Assembly (NCBI GenBank): GCA_022225965.2
Contig: JAKJXP020000052.1
Coordinates: forward strand, 1-64,000
DNA: 64,000 nt
Reading direction: 5' to 3'
Origin: Diatrype stigma
Taxonomy: Eukaryota > Ascomycota > Sordariomycetes > Xylariales > Diatrypaceae
Shown here: positions 1-10,497 of the stretch, one piece after another
How the letters are laid out: every line of letters starts with the position of its first letter
How positions within the stretch are numbered: position 1 is the first letter of the stretch
Program-made: the position numbers and the translations under genes
The notes under the pieces: generated by a model
What the model saw: the letters and a program-made list of their open reading frames with translations, nothing else
Databases searched by the model: none
What the model was told of the DNA's origin: nothing

Positions 1-1620
1 AAAGATAAATATAAAAAATAATATATTAAAAACCTTAATAATAATAATATAAATTAAAAAAATATTTTAAAAGTTATAAATAATATAAAGAATTTAATTA
101 TAATATATAAGTTAAAATTTTTTTAATAATTTATTTTTAAAATAATTATATTAATTTATAATTTTTTAAAAAACTTAAAAAAAAAAGATTTTTTTAAATT
201 TAATCTTAATATTAAAAGACCTAATTTGCCATTTTAGGCAAAAGCTATGTATCTTTCGATTTATTTATAACAAAAGCAATTTCCTTTATATGCAATCGTT
301 ATTATTCGTTTTTATTAAATTTTATTGGATTTATTTCTTGCCATTTCGGCGCTTTTTGCGCGTCGAAAGCTTACGGTTAATTCGACTACGCATCTTTTTT
401 AATTCCGAGATCGTATTTTCGTTTAAGTCGTCGGAATCGAACATGAAACGGTTAACGGCATTTTTAATGGATTTGCGTTTGGCCTGGCGTTCGGTTTTGT
501 TTTTGATTATTTCCATTAGGTCTTATTCGGTTTTATTCGATATGCTTAGGATTATTTATCGGCTACGAATTCGGCGGCGAAAATATAGCGCTTAAAAATG
601 CCCGAGAACTTACAATTAAAGCAAGTCTTATTAAATAAATTTTCGCCAAAAGTTACGTATTTGGCGTAAGAGCCTTAAAATTTAATTTTATCGGCGTAAG
701 AAACGTAAGTACGGATTTCGACGTTTTTGATTTATTAGCCTGCTATTTATTTTAATTTAATTTGATTTGTTTTCATTAAATTACATATTAAAAACCAGAA
801 TATAAACCGCTAAGGTCGAAAATCGGTAATTGCGAATAAGTTCGAATTTAATCTTTTCGACCGTTTAATCTTTATGTATTTTCTTTTATTTAATTAATTG
901 CTAGATTTTTTATATAATAATATAAACTTATTGCTATTCGTTTTTATTTGATTTTATTAAATATACTTTATATTCGTCCGCAATTTATAAGGCAATGTTA
1001 TAAAGGCATTATAAAATCTTAAGCAGTTATTCCATAATTTCATTCTCGAAACGGGCCTCGGGTTTTTCTTCGTTTTTACGGGCGTCCGTAAAATCGAACG
1101 GAAGCGATATTTGCTTGCCCAAATAAGTATAACCCTTAAGGAGCTTTGCATTGGTTAGGTCGGCTATAATTGCGTTTATTCGGTTTCGTTCGGTTTTATT
1201 CGTTCGCGTTAGTCCTTTATCGTTTTAATTGGTTTTTGGTAATACAGCGCCGTTTTTGTTTTGTTTTTATAATTAGCATTAATTCTTATTTAATTTCGTT
1301 CGATCCCATTTAATTTCCGCGATTTATAAAAGTTAGTAAAAAAAAATATAATCCCGGAATGCTTTTAATGCGTAAAATTTCGTCGTATAATTCGTAAATA
1401 TAACTAATAATGGGAATAAAAGATATTGCAATTAAAATCCAAAAACTTATACAATAAATATATAAAGAAATGGATAATTATACTTATAATTCTAAGCTAC
1501 AATTTTATCTTAATTTGGTAATTACCGTATATTATACCTATGTACCTATATATATATAGCATATAATGCATTTACTTATAGGCGTATACTGCTATTATTC
1601 TGATATGCACCTATAAAAAA
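1..1620. repeat. AT-rich RIP-degraded repeat block
   Basis: This block is strongly AT-rich, nearly pure A/T over the first 200 bases, and ends sharply near 1620 where normal base composition begins. CpG is still common in its less degraded parts (many TTCG/TCGG words) while CpA/TpG is scarce and TpA abundant, the pattern expected from repeat-induced point mutation. The minus strand between about 300 and 1200 keeps coding-like stretches broken by TAA codons that are each one C-to-T change from CAA. I cannot name the element. Lys/Asn-rich fragments (for example 331-516, minus) would fit a decayed retroelement gag-like or other transposon gene, but this is an inference. Confidence 0.8.
957..1200 (-). 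pseudogene. RIP-broken coding remnant, unknown element
   Basis: On the minus strand one frame reads as sensible protein from about 1200 down to 1030, including the pieces LLKGYTYLGKQI and LPFDFTDARK. The same frame is then interrupted by TAA at 1027-1029, 1009-1011 and 985-987. Each stop is one transition from CAA, and the residues between the stops (CLYNIAL, IADEYK) still look like protein. This is what RIP does to a coding exon. The family is not recognised. Confidence 0.5.
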
Positions 1621-4600
1621 AAAACGTATTTTGGGGTTTTGGCATAGTCACCACTCTCGGGCCTCGTACCCCAGGCCCCCCAGTTCCCAGCTCTGCTATG
1701 CCCCAACCTTAAATGCCATGCTTGCCATGGTAGTCAACGAGGTAAACGACGGCCGCATGAATGCTATCGATCCTTGCGCAATAGTCCTTTTGATGTCTTG
1801 AGTGTATATCTATGTAAGAAGCGTAGTCATGTCAATGCATATCTTAGCCCCAAGAAGATTTGGTATGATTCACCCTCATTATTCACCTTGGTCGTGAAGT
1901 CATACAAGTGACAAGATCATCGGTCTTCTATTTATAGGCCCCTAGCTTGTAGAAGGTAGTATATATATAGTAGTCGAAAGGAGTGGGGGTCAGTCCGAGC
2001 CCAATACCTAGTACACTCAGCTACCCCAGCTGTGCCCAGCCCTACTCCAACAGCCCACTTACCTACTCACATAGAGCTTGATTAGCAGGCAACGGACGAT
2101 GATTCTTAACGGGGCTTCCGTAACCATATGAGATGAACATATTCGAATCACGATGTCAGTCACTAGCTGGATAACTAGGACGAGCTTAATGGGATATTGA
2201 CTGTATACGGTAGGCATGGAAGACGTGATCTAGTATGTCGGTGAAATATTACTACTTATGCAACGAGATGACTTATGACATTGCATAGGCTAATATGCTA
2301 TTCTGGTTTCAACCCAAACCCGGCGAACCACTCAGACTCTTCTGCCGTACTCGATGATCTTCAGTAACTAAAGTAAACTTGATAGACTTTACAATTACCC
2401 CTCAAGGCTCGCACCCTTTCTATCTCAACCAAGGTCCAGCGATCAATGCGGATACACAACCGAATTACGTCGTACGTACAATACTAGCTAACTTTGTACG
2501 CTGATGTTTCTTTGAACGGGCGAGAGTTGAATCTGTATGACAATTGTGTTTTCAAGTCATCGAAACACATTACCTGTGTTTTGTTTTTTTTTTTTTTTTC
2601 TTTTTCAACGAGGGTAATTATGTAGTAGCACACACGGCAGTTGTGAAGGAACTGGGAAGTAATAAACAGGAAATAGCTTTTATATATGCATGTTACGATA
2701 TGAATATGTTATACAGGCTTTCATGTTCAACATTATTTTCAATCAGTCGACTTTATCTTCCTGCTCGGTATTGGCTTTGGTGGTAGCAGCTTACTATTCC
2801 GTTTATGATGAGCTTCAAAGTGGAATGATGTATGCCATCTAGATTGACTGTTTTATATACACCATAGTTGTCGAGTAACTAACTACCTTAGATATCGACA
2901 AGTCCATCTTGCCATGTGCATGCCTGATTAGTGATATCTAATTGATCGACAACTATGGTGTATATCCAACAATTGTTTCGTTTTACTTAATACGACCATG
3001 ACCATCGGTTCAGACCATAAATCATCCACGCTCGTAAAGTGAATGGGGAACCATCGCTAGTTCACCAAGTCAAACGATCAACGAGCCAGTGGCTAATACA
3101 TCAACAATAATTACGACTCCTGACCTGCGGAATGGACATATATATGTTCATCCATCTTCAAACGTTTCCACTCCTGTCTTTTTTCATAGAAGATGGCACA
3201 AACGGCAAGAGGGACTGCATTACGGACTGCTTAACTAATACGACTACCACCATAACGAAATGCCAGCCGGCTCCGTCCAAGGCAGACTTATAGAGAACAG
3301 AACAGAAGACATGGGGGGTTGTCTCCGTTATGTTTGTTGCAAGCACTACGTGAGGGAGACGAGAAGAAGCGGTCTGGAAGAACAACAGCATGGCCGACGA
3401 TGGTCTAGGATGCTACGCGGGCTTCACTCCTAAGACTCTGAGGGCAGGGGTAGCTAGTATTGATATCCTTTACCCTTACTTCACTGTCACCAAAACTTGT
3501 TGTTTCAAAGGAGACCGGACAGGTCCTATGTGTGGTTCTCCAGCTGCCACGATACGGCGAACCTCCAGTAATTTCAGCGCCAACTATATCACGACATGTG
3601 ACAACGAAGAAATACGAGCGGTGCCAGAAGGCCATACAAATAGGTTTGGCTCCAATTAGTGGTAATCCTTATCTAAATCAGTCAAATCGGATCGTCACCA
3701 GAATCCCCACGAGTATATCTACAGCATAGCTCATTGTAGATGCATCACTGAGTGATTCGTGCCCGCGGCAAATACCCCTCAATAAGATGTGCGCTTATAA
3801 CTCCACATCATTTGGGTCTCGACACAGCGCTTGTTATAGGGAAGCGGTGCACAATGACATCCCAGATCGTCTCACGGTACCTATTGGACATATAAATGTG
3901 GGAGATGCGTGCGCCCTCGTCCCTCCATTTGACGTGCATGCATTATACATATCGAAGACGGTCTAGAATTGCTATTCTCTTGGCATCGTTAACTTCTACT
4001 ACAGATGCTTGTAGATGATTCGTTGGACGGGGTTCTTGAAGCTTTCTTATGATTTTATAGTCCAGTTTGACTAGGGGGTTGTCTAAGGTTATAGAGGATA
4101 CGCATGAATTGGTTGTATAGAATACGAACTGGGCAAGTCCCACAATATCCCGTCACCTATAGCATTGCCGATATCTCCAGGTAATTCTTGACCGCAACTA
4201 GCTCTCATCTATACTAAAGATTCCGCAATCCTGATCACGAGAAATAGAAGACACTGTTGCAAGATGATATGCACCCGGCATGCAATAAGGGTCCAATCAT
4301 GGCGCATCAGCCCCATCGCACGAGTTGGCAAGCGAACAAGTGGTGGAAGAGATCGGCTTTGCGGCACCTGGACTCCACCGACGTAAAACGCAGAGCGGGC
4401 CCGTCAACAACACGCGAATAGTGAATCTATAACATAATCCCTTGAGAAGGTTTCCACTACAGAATACGACTTTCGGTAGTTTGTTCGAACCTCACTGGGA
4501 CTATCCAGTTTATATCTAGCTTGCTGCGAAGTGGAAAGGGGGACTGTCCAAGCATCGCCCCTCCCTGTGAGCACCTCTCGTGAGGGACTAGAAGGAGTTG

Positions 4601-4850
4601 TCCTGGCATGACTACTGCACCTGTGCCTTATGATGCGCTTTATCATGCGATTAAGTTTTGTCTACTGCATATGCTCCAACTAGTGAAGCTTTTCATAGGA
4701 CCACGTCGTGAAGGGGAAGATTTGGGTCCACGAGATATACCCATCCGTATAGGCTATCATAGTGCATTGCCTAACATATAGATGCTACAAGTGATGAAAT
4801 GTAGGCCAGGTATTGCACGAACCACGTTTAGCACAGCGTCGCCGCTTCAA
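1621..4850. other. Gene-poor interval
   Basis: Base composition is normal for the genome. No ORF here has family-like sequence, and the overlapping 70-90 residue frames around 3160-3730 occur on both strands and look like chance. The interval holds a T17 run near 2585 and the inverted-repeat element at 2855-2965. No gene is supported. Confidence 0.5.
2855..2965. repeat. MITE-like element with 20-bp perfect terminal inverted repeats
   Basis: The arm at 2855-2874 (ATATACACCATAGTTGTCGA) is perfectly reverse-complemented at 2946-2965. A second, inner pair (TTAGATATC near 2889 and GATATCTAA near 2934) also pairs, so the 111-bp segment could fold into a long hairpin. There is no coding capacity. 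Both arms are rich in TA at their outer ends, so a TA target duplication is possible but cannot be proven from one copy. Confidence 0.5.
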
Positions 4851-4858
4851 TATATAAA
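4851..4858 (+). promoter_or_regulatory. TATA box of the CVNH lectin gene
   Basis: TATATAAA lies 91-99 bp upstream of the CVNH start codon. It is followed by a pyrimidine-containing, ATG-free leader that ends in ATCACAAAATGTC, a good fungal start context. The spacing fits a strong TATA promoter with a roughly 60-70 base 5' leader. Confidence 0.6.
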
Positions 4859-4949
4859 GGGTCGTTACTACGTCCTACAAGTCTCTAAAACGAAATCTTA
4901 CCCAGAGTCCTGTCTACCGAAGAACTGAACTCCGAACAACTATCACAAA

Positions 4950-5465
4950 ATGTCTTTCCACACCACTTCCGAGGACATCCGCGTCGAGGGCCATATCCTG
5001 AAGGCCCGTGCCAGGAATGAGAGCGGAGACTTCATCCATTCTGAGATCAACCTGAACGACTTCATCGGCAACGACGATGGTAAGAACTCTCCTCTCACCT
5101 GTCTCCGATCCTCATGGGTTCTTGGTACTAGAAGATATTTGTTGGTTGTTCCTCACTAACACTCGCCTAGGGAGATTCGACTGGACTGGAAAGAGTATGT
5201 GATATCGAGCAATCCAGCCCTTGCGGAAGGGAGTTCCTAACCATCTACTACAGACTTTTCTGAGACGGCCGAAAACATCCACTTCTCGATAGAGGGTGGT
5301 GCCAGCGTACCTGTCCTGCGCGCCCGCCTAAAGAAGCTCAATGGCGAGTGGGTGGACGCCGACGTCAACCTCGCAGAGCGAGTGAAGAACGACAATGGAC
5401 GACTTGAATACGGTGAGTACAATCCATACCGAGTCACTACTCGCCCCCTGTCGTTTATACCGTAG
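4950..5465 (+). CDS. Cyanovirin-N homology (CVNH) lectin
   Basis: Proposed exons are 4950-5079, 5171-5194 and 5254-5465, with introns of 91 bp (GTAAGA...TAG) and 59 bp (GTATGT...CAG), giving 121 residues. The product starts MSFHTTSEDIRVEGHI and has the two tandem CVNH half-repeats: the first contains SEINLNDFIGNDDG, then RFDWTGKNFSETAENI, and the second contains VDADVNLAERVKNDNGRLEY. Fungal CVNH proteins are small mannose-binding lectins, usually with no signal peptide, and none is visible here. Joining the tiny 24-bp middle exon restores the conserved GKNFSETAENIHF segment, which is why I trust the splicing. The C-terminus is uncertain: reading through gives a 17-residue tail ending at 5465, while the donor GTGAGT at 5413 could instead splice to CAG at 5808 or TAG at 5465. 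The gene converges on the P450 gene. Carbohydrate binding is inferred from the family. Confidence 0.88.
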
Positions 5466-6267
5466 TTCGATCTTGTCTTGGTTGTCTCTCCTCCCTGTCT
5501 TCCCATTCCAACCCTGACTTTGACCTATCACAATCTTGTCTTTGACTGCTTTACTGGTTCTTTCCCGAGATGCACGTTGAATGCCAAAGTGAGCGAGCTG
5601 ACACAGATTACAGTTTGAATGCCCATATAGCCTAGGTGGTCTGGATGAATTATGATAAATGTTAGGCCAGCGGATTCTGATGTGAACTGCAAAATCAGCT
5701 TAGTTACCTTCACCATAGAATCAATGTTATCTCTGTTCTCGGTCTACGTCTGGCAACAATCCAATATGTGCTCGTTGACCCCTAATTCTCCTTACTGACC
5801 CATGACAGACAGGTATAGTCAACGTCCTTTCTAGCCAGCAACAGATCACAACTACTGAATGCATAGTACGTCAACCTACGGACTACACAAGAAGATCTAA
5901 CCATTTGTTTACCTGCTTTATACATGAGCACTATTGGCTGCTCTAGGAATGAGGAAACTCCAATGTCACCAACAATGCAACACCACACGACAAGAAGAGC
6001 AGAAGGACAGAAGAGGAGCCGAGCAGGGGTAGAAAGCTTAGTCAGATTGCGTTTGGCCACATAAAGATGGCCTTGTCATCGCGGCTGTAATGACACAAAT
6101 GGTTGTTATTATACTTCTAACCAAAATGCATCTTCCCCTCGAGCATAGCCTAGATCATGATCAGGAGTCAGGCAGTGATGATGACGATGGGACAGGTGCA
6201 TTTGTCACACCCCCCACCAGCCCCCTACTGTTTCTGACACGAACCACGCCAGTTAAAGCATCGCCAC
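5466..6267. other. Intergenic between convergent CVNH and P450 genes
   Basis: This holds the 3' regions of two convergent genes. A possible last CVNH exon (5809-5834) would lie here if the GTGAGT donor at 5413 is used. No other gene is visible. Confidence 0.5.
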
Positions 6268-8064
6268 CTATACCCTCTGGCTCAGCCGCATCGGCAGCCC
6301 GCCCTTCTCCCCGGCATCGTACACCCCGTTCATCTGCAGCGTCAGGATGCTCATGCTGTCGTTCAGCTGCGCCTCGAGCCTATCCTCGACCTGCTGCTGG
6401 GTCTCGCCGGCGAAGGCGGGGGCAGCCTCGACGCGGTGCCGGTGCAGCAGCGTGAGCAGGACGGCCGCGAACTCGACCTGGGCCATCTTCTGCCCGGGGC
6501 ACACGCGCGGGCCCGCCGACCACGGGATGAACGCGCCCCGCGGCGGCTGGAAGTGCGGCTGCGGCGAGCCCGGCGCGTTGAGCCAGCGCGACGGGCGGAA
6601 GACGAACTCGTCGTCCAGCGTCGTTGTGGTGGCGCTGTTTCGGACGAAATCCGGGTCCGACCCGCGGTTGAGGTCGCGCCAGACCTCGGCGTCGAGGTGC
6701 AGCGCGATGTTGTCGATGTAGATGCTGGTGCCGGCCGGCAGGCAGATCGGGCCCCGCGACGTGGGGATGGTCTGCGGCGTGATGTTCTCCTTCGTCAAGT
6801 GCACCACGGGCGTGTAGAGCCGCAGCGTCTCGAACATGAAGGCCAGGATGCGCGTCGCTCTGGGGTGGACGGCGGTGTAGCTGAGTTCCTGCTGCTCCTT
6901 GTCGGGGAGGATCCCGTCGACCTCCTCGATGAGCCAGTCCTGCCACTTCGGATACTTGGCCAGCAACGCCAGGGCATACGAGAGCGAGTTCGCGGTCGTC
7001 TCGAAACCGGCGGCGGTGAAGATGAACAGGTTCCCTATCATCTCCTCCTGCGACAGCGTTACCGCCTTTTCTGCTCCCGGGTCCTGCTCGGACGCCTGGA
7101 TCATCTGGCTCATTATGTTGCTTCTCCCGATGCTCTTGTCGCTAGTGCGCTGGCGTTCTTCATCCAGCAGCAGTTCGGTGTGCTTCGGAAACTCCCGCTT
7201 GGCAATGCCCAGTTGCTGCATTTTCTTGTACCCTGGGAACCAAGAGGGCCACCATGCAAGCAAAAGCGGTGGCAAGATAATGGGACCAGTGACACTTTCC
7301 ATCACCACCTTCGCCGACTCGATGTAAGTCATCTTGTAGCCCGGCGGGGGCTTTTCGCCATCCTCGTTTTTCCAGGGCACGTTGGCCCCCATTCCGGCGC
7401 CGCTGAGCACGTGGATGGTGATCTTCTTGATCATGTCGAACAAGTTGTTCGACGTGGCGGACGAGGCTTCTGGTTGCGGAGACGACGGGGCGGCCGACAG
7501 GACCTCCTGGATCATGCCTCTCGTCTGTCGTACGCTCTCTTCGAACACGGATTTGGAAATGCGCTCGGTGATGACGCTGGCCACGATCTTGCGCTGCCTG
7601 GCCCATTGGTCGCCGTTGTCAGTCAAGATATTGTGGCCAAAGACACCCATGAACAGGCCGGTTAGGTGGTGCTGGTGGAAGTCCCTGGGCCGCCGAAGGA
7701 TCTCGTGCGCTACCTCGGGGTCGCACGTCCAAAACTCGAGCGTGCCGCAGCCCGCCAGGAGGTAGCTTTTAGGGTTGCCCTGGGGAGCTGCGTACTCCTG
7801 AAATGGGCGCAGCTTCTCGTGGAACTCCCAGCCGTATACCGTAAGATTCACATAATTCCAGATCGAGGTCGGGAGAATCCGCCGCATCCACGGCCGCATC
7901 GGTACGCTGAACAACATCCATATCGGGTGGTTTTGGTCGAAGGGCATCAACACCACCGGCAGGCCAATCTTCCGAGCACTGCGAATATTCCGGACGAAAC
8001 AGTACAGGAATGTTGATGCATAGAGCACAAGAAGTGTGCCTATGACTCTGAGTATTAGCAACAT
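6268..8064 (-). CDS. Cytochrome P450 monooxygenase
   Basis: This is a single-exon gene for 598 residues. An N-terminal hydrophobic anchor (about residues 3-24) would fix it in the ER membrane. The P450 hallmarks come in order: the I-helix oxygen-activation motif AGFETT (352-357), the K-helix ExxR as ETLR (412-415), the FRPSRW segment near 490, and the heme-binding loop WSAGPRVCPG (515-524) with the thiolate Cys at 522. The loop has Trp where the consensus FxxGxRxCxG has Phe. The length is slightly above the usual 500-550 residues, because of a Ser/Pro-rich stretch near 190-205 and extra residues before the heme loop. It would use O2 and NADPH-P450 reductase to oxidise an unknown small molecule. 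No polyketide, peptide or terpene synthase gene is nearby, so a role in a secondary-metabolite cluster is not supported. The CYP family cannot be assigned from sequence alone. Confidence 0.95.
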   Translation of the reverse strand: MLLILRVIGTLLVLYASTFLYCFVRNIRSARKIGLPVVLMPFDQNHPIWMLFSVPMRPWMRRILPTSIWNYVNLTVYGWEFHEKLRPFQEYAAPQGNPKSYLLAGCGTLEFWTCDPEVAHEILRRPRDFHQHHLTGLFMGVFGHNILTDNGDQWARQRKIVASVITERISKSVFEESVRQTRGMIQEVLSAAPSSPQPEASSATSNNLFDMIKKITIHVLSGAGMGANVPWKNEDGEKPPPGYKMTYIESAKVVMESVTGPIILPPLLLAWWPSWFPGYKKMQQLGIAKREFPKHTELLLDEERQRTSDKSIGRSNIMSQMIQASEQDPGAEKAVTLSQEEMIGNLFIFTAAGFETTANSLSYALALLAKYPKWQDWLIEEVDGILPDKEQQELSYTAVHPRATRILAFMFETLRLYTPVVHLTKENITPQTIPTSRGPICLPAGTSIYIDNIALHLDAEVWRDLNRGSDPDFVRNSATTTTLDDEFVFRPSRWLNAPGSPQPHFQPPRGAFIPWSAGPRVCPGQKMAQVEFAAVLLTLLHRHRVEAAPAFAGETQQQVEDRLEAQLNDSMSILTLQMNGVYDAGEKGGLPMRLSQRV

Positions 8065-10377
8065 GCTGACAAGCTATGCGAAGCAGGCAGGCAAAAGACG
8101 AGAGAAGGAGAACCTGGTAGGGATCAGCACAAGAAATCCGGATGCCTCTAGTATTTGTAACATGTCAGTTTATTCCATATTAATCCTTCCCGTCGCAATC
8201 CTTTTCAAGCCGCACCAGGGGATAATCAAATCAGCTGGTACTTTGTGGTATGCTGCGCTGTTATAGCGCTCCAAGGTGCATTTCACTATGCCTAAGCTAG
8301 CACAAGGGGCGACTATTTATACAACCCCCTTGCCTGGTCCAGTTTAGATCGGTGCTGGGCCTTCATCGCAGAGACCGGGGCAAACATATGGACCGCTCCG
8401 AGATGGCCAGTGGGTGAGCTCGTAGCAACGTAAGCAGCAACAAACGCCTTGCTGATTGGCTGAGATGGTCAAACTGCTATCCTGACAAGGTCGCATACGC
8501 ACCCTCGTTTGATAAGTCTCTGGCTCTAAGCGACCTCAGCTGGGCCCATGGTAAGGCGTAGTTGGACTGTAGTGTAAGATGTTATTAACCACATACTACC
8601 TAGTCTAAATACTAGGTAATAAGTATGCTACGTATAGTAACTAGGCGATAGGAAGCTATACCATAGTATAGCAGAAGCCGCCACCCAAGATCGAATGAAT
8701 TGCATCGACGACCTTTTATTGCCTGGGCTGCCCGGGAGTCTGGACAGGGAGTCCGAGACACCCTCGTCAAGAAGCAATGTCCAATTGCGTATCATAGTTG
8801 CCCCTAATAGAAGCCCTTTGCGTAGGAATGTTTATCTCCTTGCGATAATGGATGAATCGGTTTCACCCTCATGTCTCTAGACTCCAAATGCTTGCTCTCG
8901 AGCTCGCGAAGTGCCTCAGAACCTGAAAGCCCGATACCAGCAGGCATCAGCTCAGAGCAAATGCAACAAGGAAACTCCGTCCGGGTTTAGGGTGGACCTA
9001 TTGCGGCGGGCAGCGGAAGGAGGGGCCCAGAGACGACCGGTGCGGCGACAACGATAGTGACTAGTCGACCCTACCATCAGCCACGCCTTCAAATGGTCTT
9101 CGAGTCTGCAGTGTCTGGGAAGGGGCAACGTGGGTGAGCGCGAACAGGCGTTCGTAGGCGAGGCCTCCCCTGCCATGGGCGAGGCCCTTCCCGGTGATGA
9201 GGTCAACAGCGCAGTCAGTCACGAGCCCAATGATGCGATCTATATAGCCTTCACAAGTGCTGGGGCGGCTCATAGGGCCGATGGCTCTCGGTGGACCGCC
9301 GGTACCAAAGAGGGGTTCGTTGAAAGCACCAACGGGCTGTGCGATGAGCTCGTCCGAAGAATCGGCGCGTCTGATTTAAGCATTTTGCTCATAAGTCCCA
9401 TATCTCAATTGACGTGACCCAACTCCAAGACCATCTCAGGAGCACTCATTGTATGGGCATTACCACGAACGTACTATGACCAAGATCGACTAGGACCGAT
9501 GGTTCATATAATCTCATGAATAGACTTCCACCCTTGAAAACACCAGAAAATCGGAGATCGAAGAGGACAAGGTATTGGTGTCTCCATCTTGAAATGGTAC
9601 GATTCAAGAAGGATGTTTTTCCTCTTACTCCTTGAACTTATCCTCGCTGGAGCCAGCCATTTGCTCTGCCGCAAACGCATCCCCGATCTTTCCGGACCAT
9701 GTAGGTAGAGAACATGATAAGATGGCTTGATCCTTAGCCAAGTCCTAGGTGAATGGGTATCATTGAACAAACCCACGGTTACCACCTCAGGTGAGTTTAT
9801 GACAGTAGAAACGCGACACGCTTCTTTTATACGCTTGGCGGTGAAACATAACGACAATGGAAACCATCTGTTTCAAACACGCCAACTCAATTACCCGGTA
9901 CCATTGGTGCGAACTCGACGGGGCTAAGAACTTCCACAAGGGAATCGGAACCGGGAGTCCGCTGCGTACGTTATAGCCGGATACAGAAAAGACGCCAAGG
10001 GTAATTATCCTTCAATTGGGAACTAGAACATTACCACGGTGTTGGCCAAGTGCCGGCCTATTCTGCGCGAACCTCAACCTCTGGGAATCCTCCCCCGGCC
10101 CTTGATGTCGACGTAGCAACTGGCGCAGGTAACCTGGAACACCGAACCTTGCCGGCTATTCTTGGCCCATCCACTCGTTTCGAAACTACGGAGCCCGAAA
10201 GTCTTCGCAGAGGTGCGAATTACTGCATACGAGCTACCCCGTGATAATGAAATTATGACCATCATCCCACCAAGCGGATGAAGGTCTGCGTCCTTGGCAG
10301 GCGGAAATGGACAGAAATCAGGGTGTGCGCGAGGGTGATGAATACCTCCGTCCAGGATATCCTCAGCTTGCCGCCTC
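8065..10377. other. Intergenic with an unexplained GC-rich frame
   Basis: The left part is the P450 promoter region. Short AT-rich hairpins lie near 8580-8670 (for example GCTATAC/GTATAGC around 8652-8669). Between about 9061 and 9380 the minus strand has a GC-rich open frame (GLVTDCAVDLITGKGLAHGR and neighbouring residues) that looks more protein-like than the surroundings, but no family is recognised. It could be a relic exon. Nothing else is supported. Confidence 0.4.
8314..8321 (-). promoter_or_regulatory. Candidate TATA box for the P450 gene
   Basis: TATAAATA on the minus strand lies about 250 bp upstream of the P450 start codon. The position is plausible for a fungal promoter with a long leader, but there is no further support. 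Confidence 0.35.
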
Positions 10378-10385
10378 TATATACA
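10378..10385 (+). promoter_or_regulatory. Candidate TATA box of the HEYGH metallopeptidase gene
   Basis: TATATACA sits 113 bp upstream of the start codon at 10498. The leader that follows is pyrimidine- and CCA-rich and ends TTCAAAATGGC, a good start context. Confidence 0.45.
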
Positions 10386-10497
10386 GATGGGCAACGCCCT
10401 ACGTGTTTAATCATCCCAAGCAAGTACGCTCCCTGACCCGGATCGTCTCAACCCAACTCCGACCGAGAGCATTATACCACCACCACCATTATTCAAA

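Noticed and set aside
3158..3729. Overlapping 70-90 residue frames on both strands
   Set aside because: They overlap each other, have no motif or family feature, no clear start context and no splice partners.
4480..4510. Possible tRNA B-box (GGTTCGAAC on the minus strand)
   Set aside because: The flanking bases do not form a T-stem and no acceptor or anticodon arm can be built.
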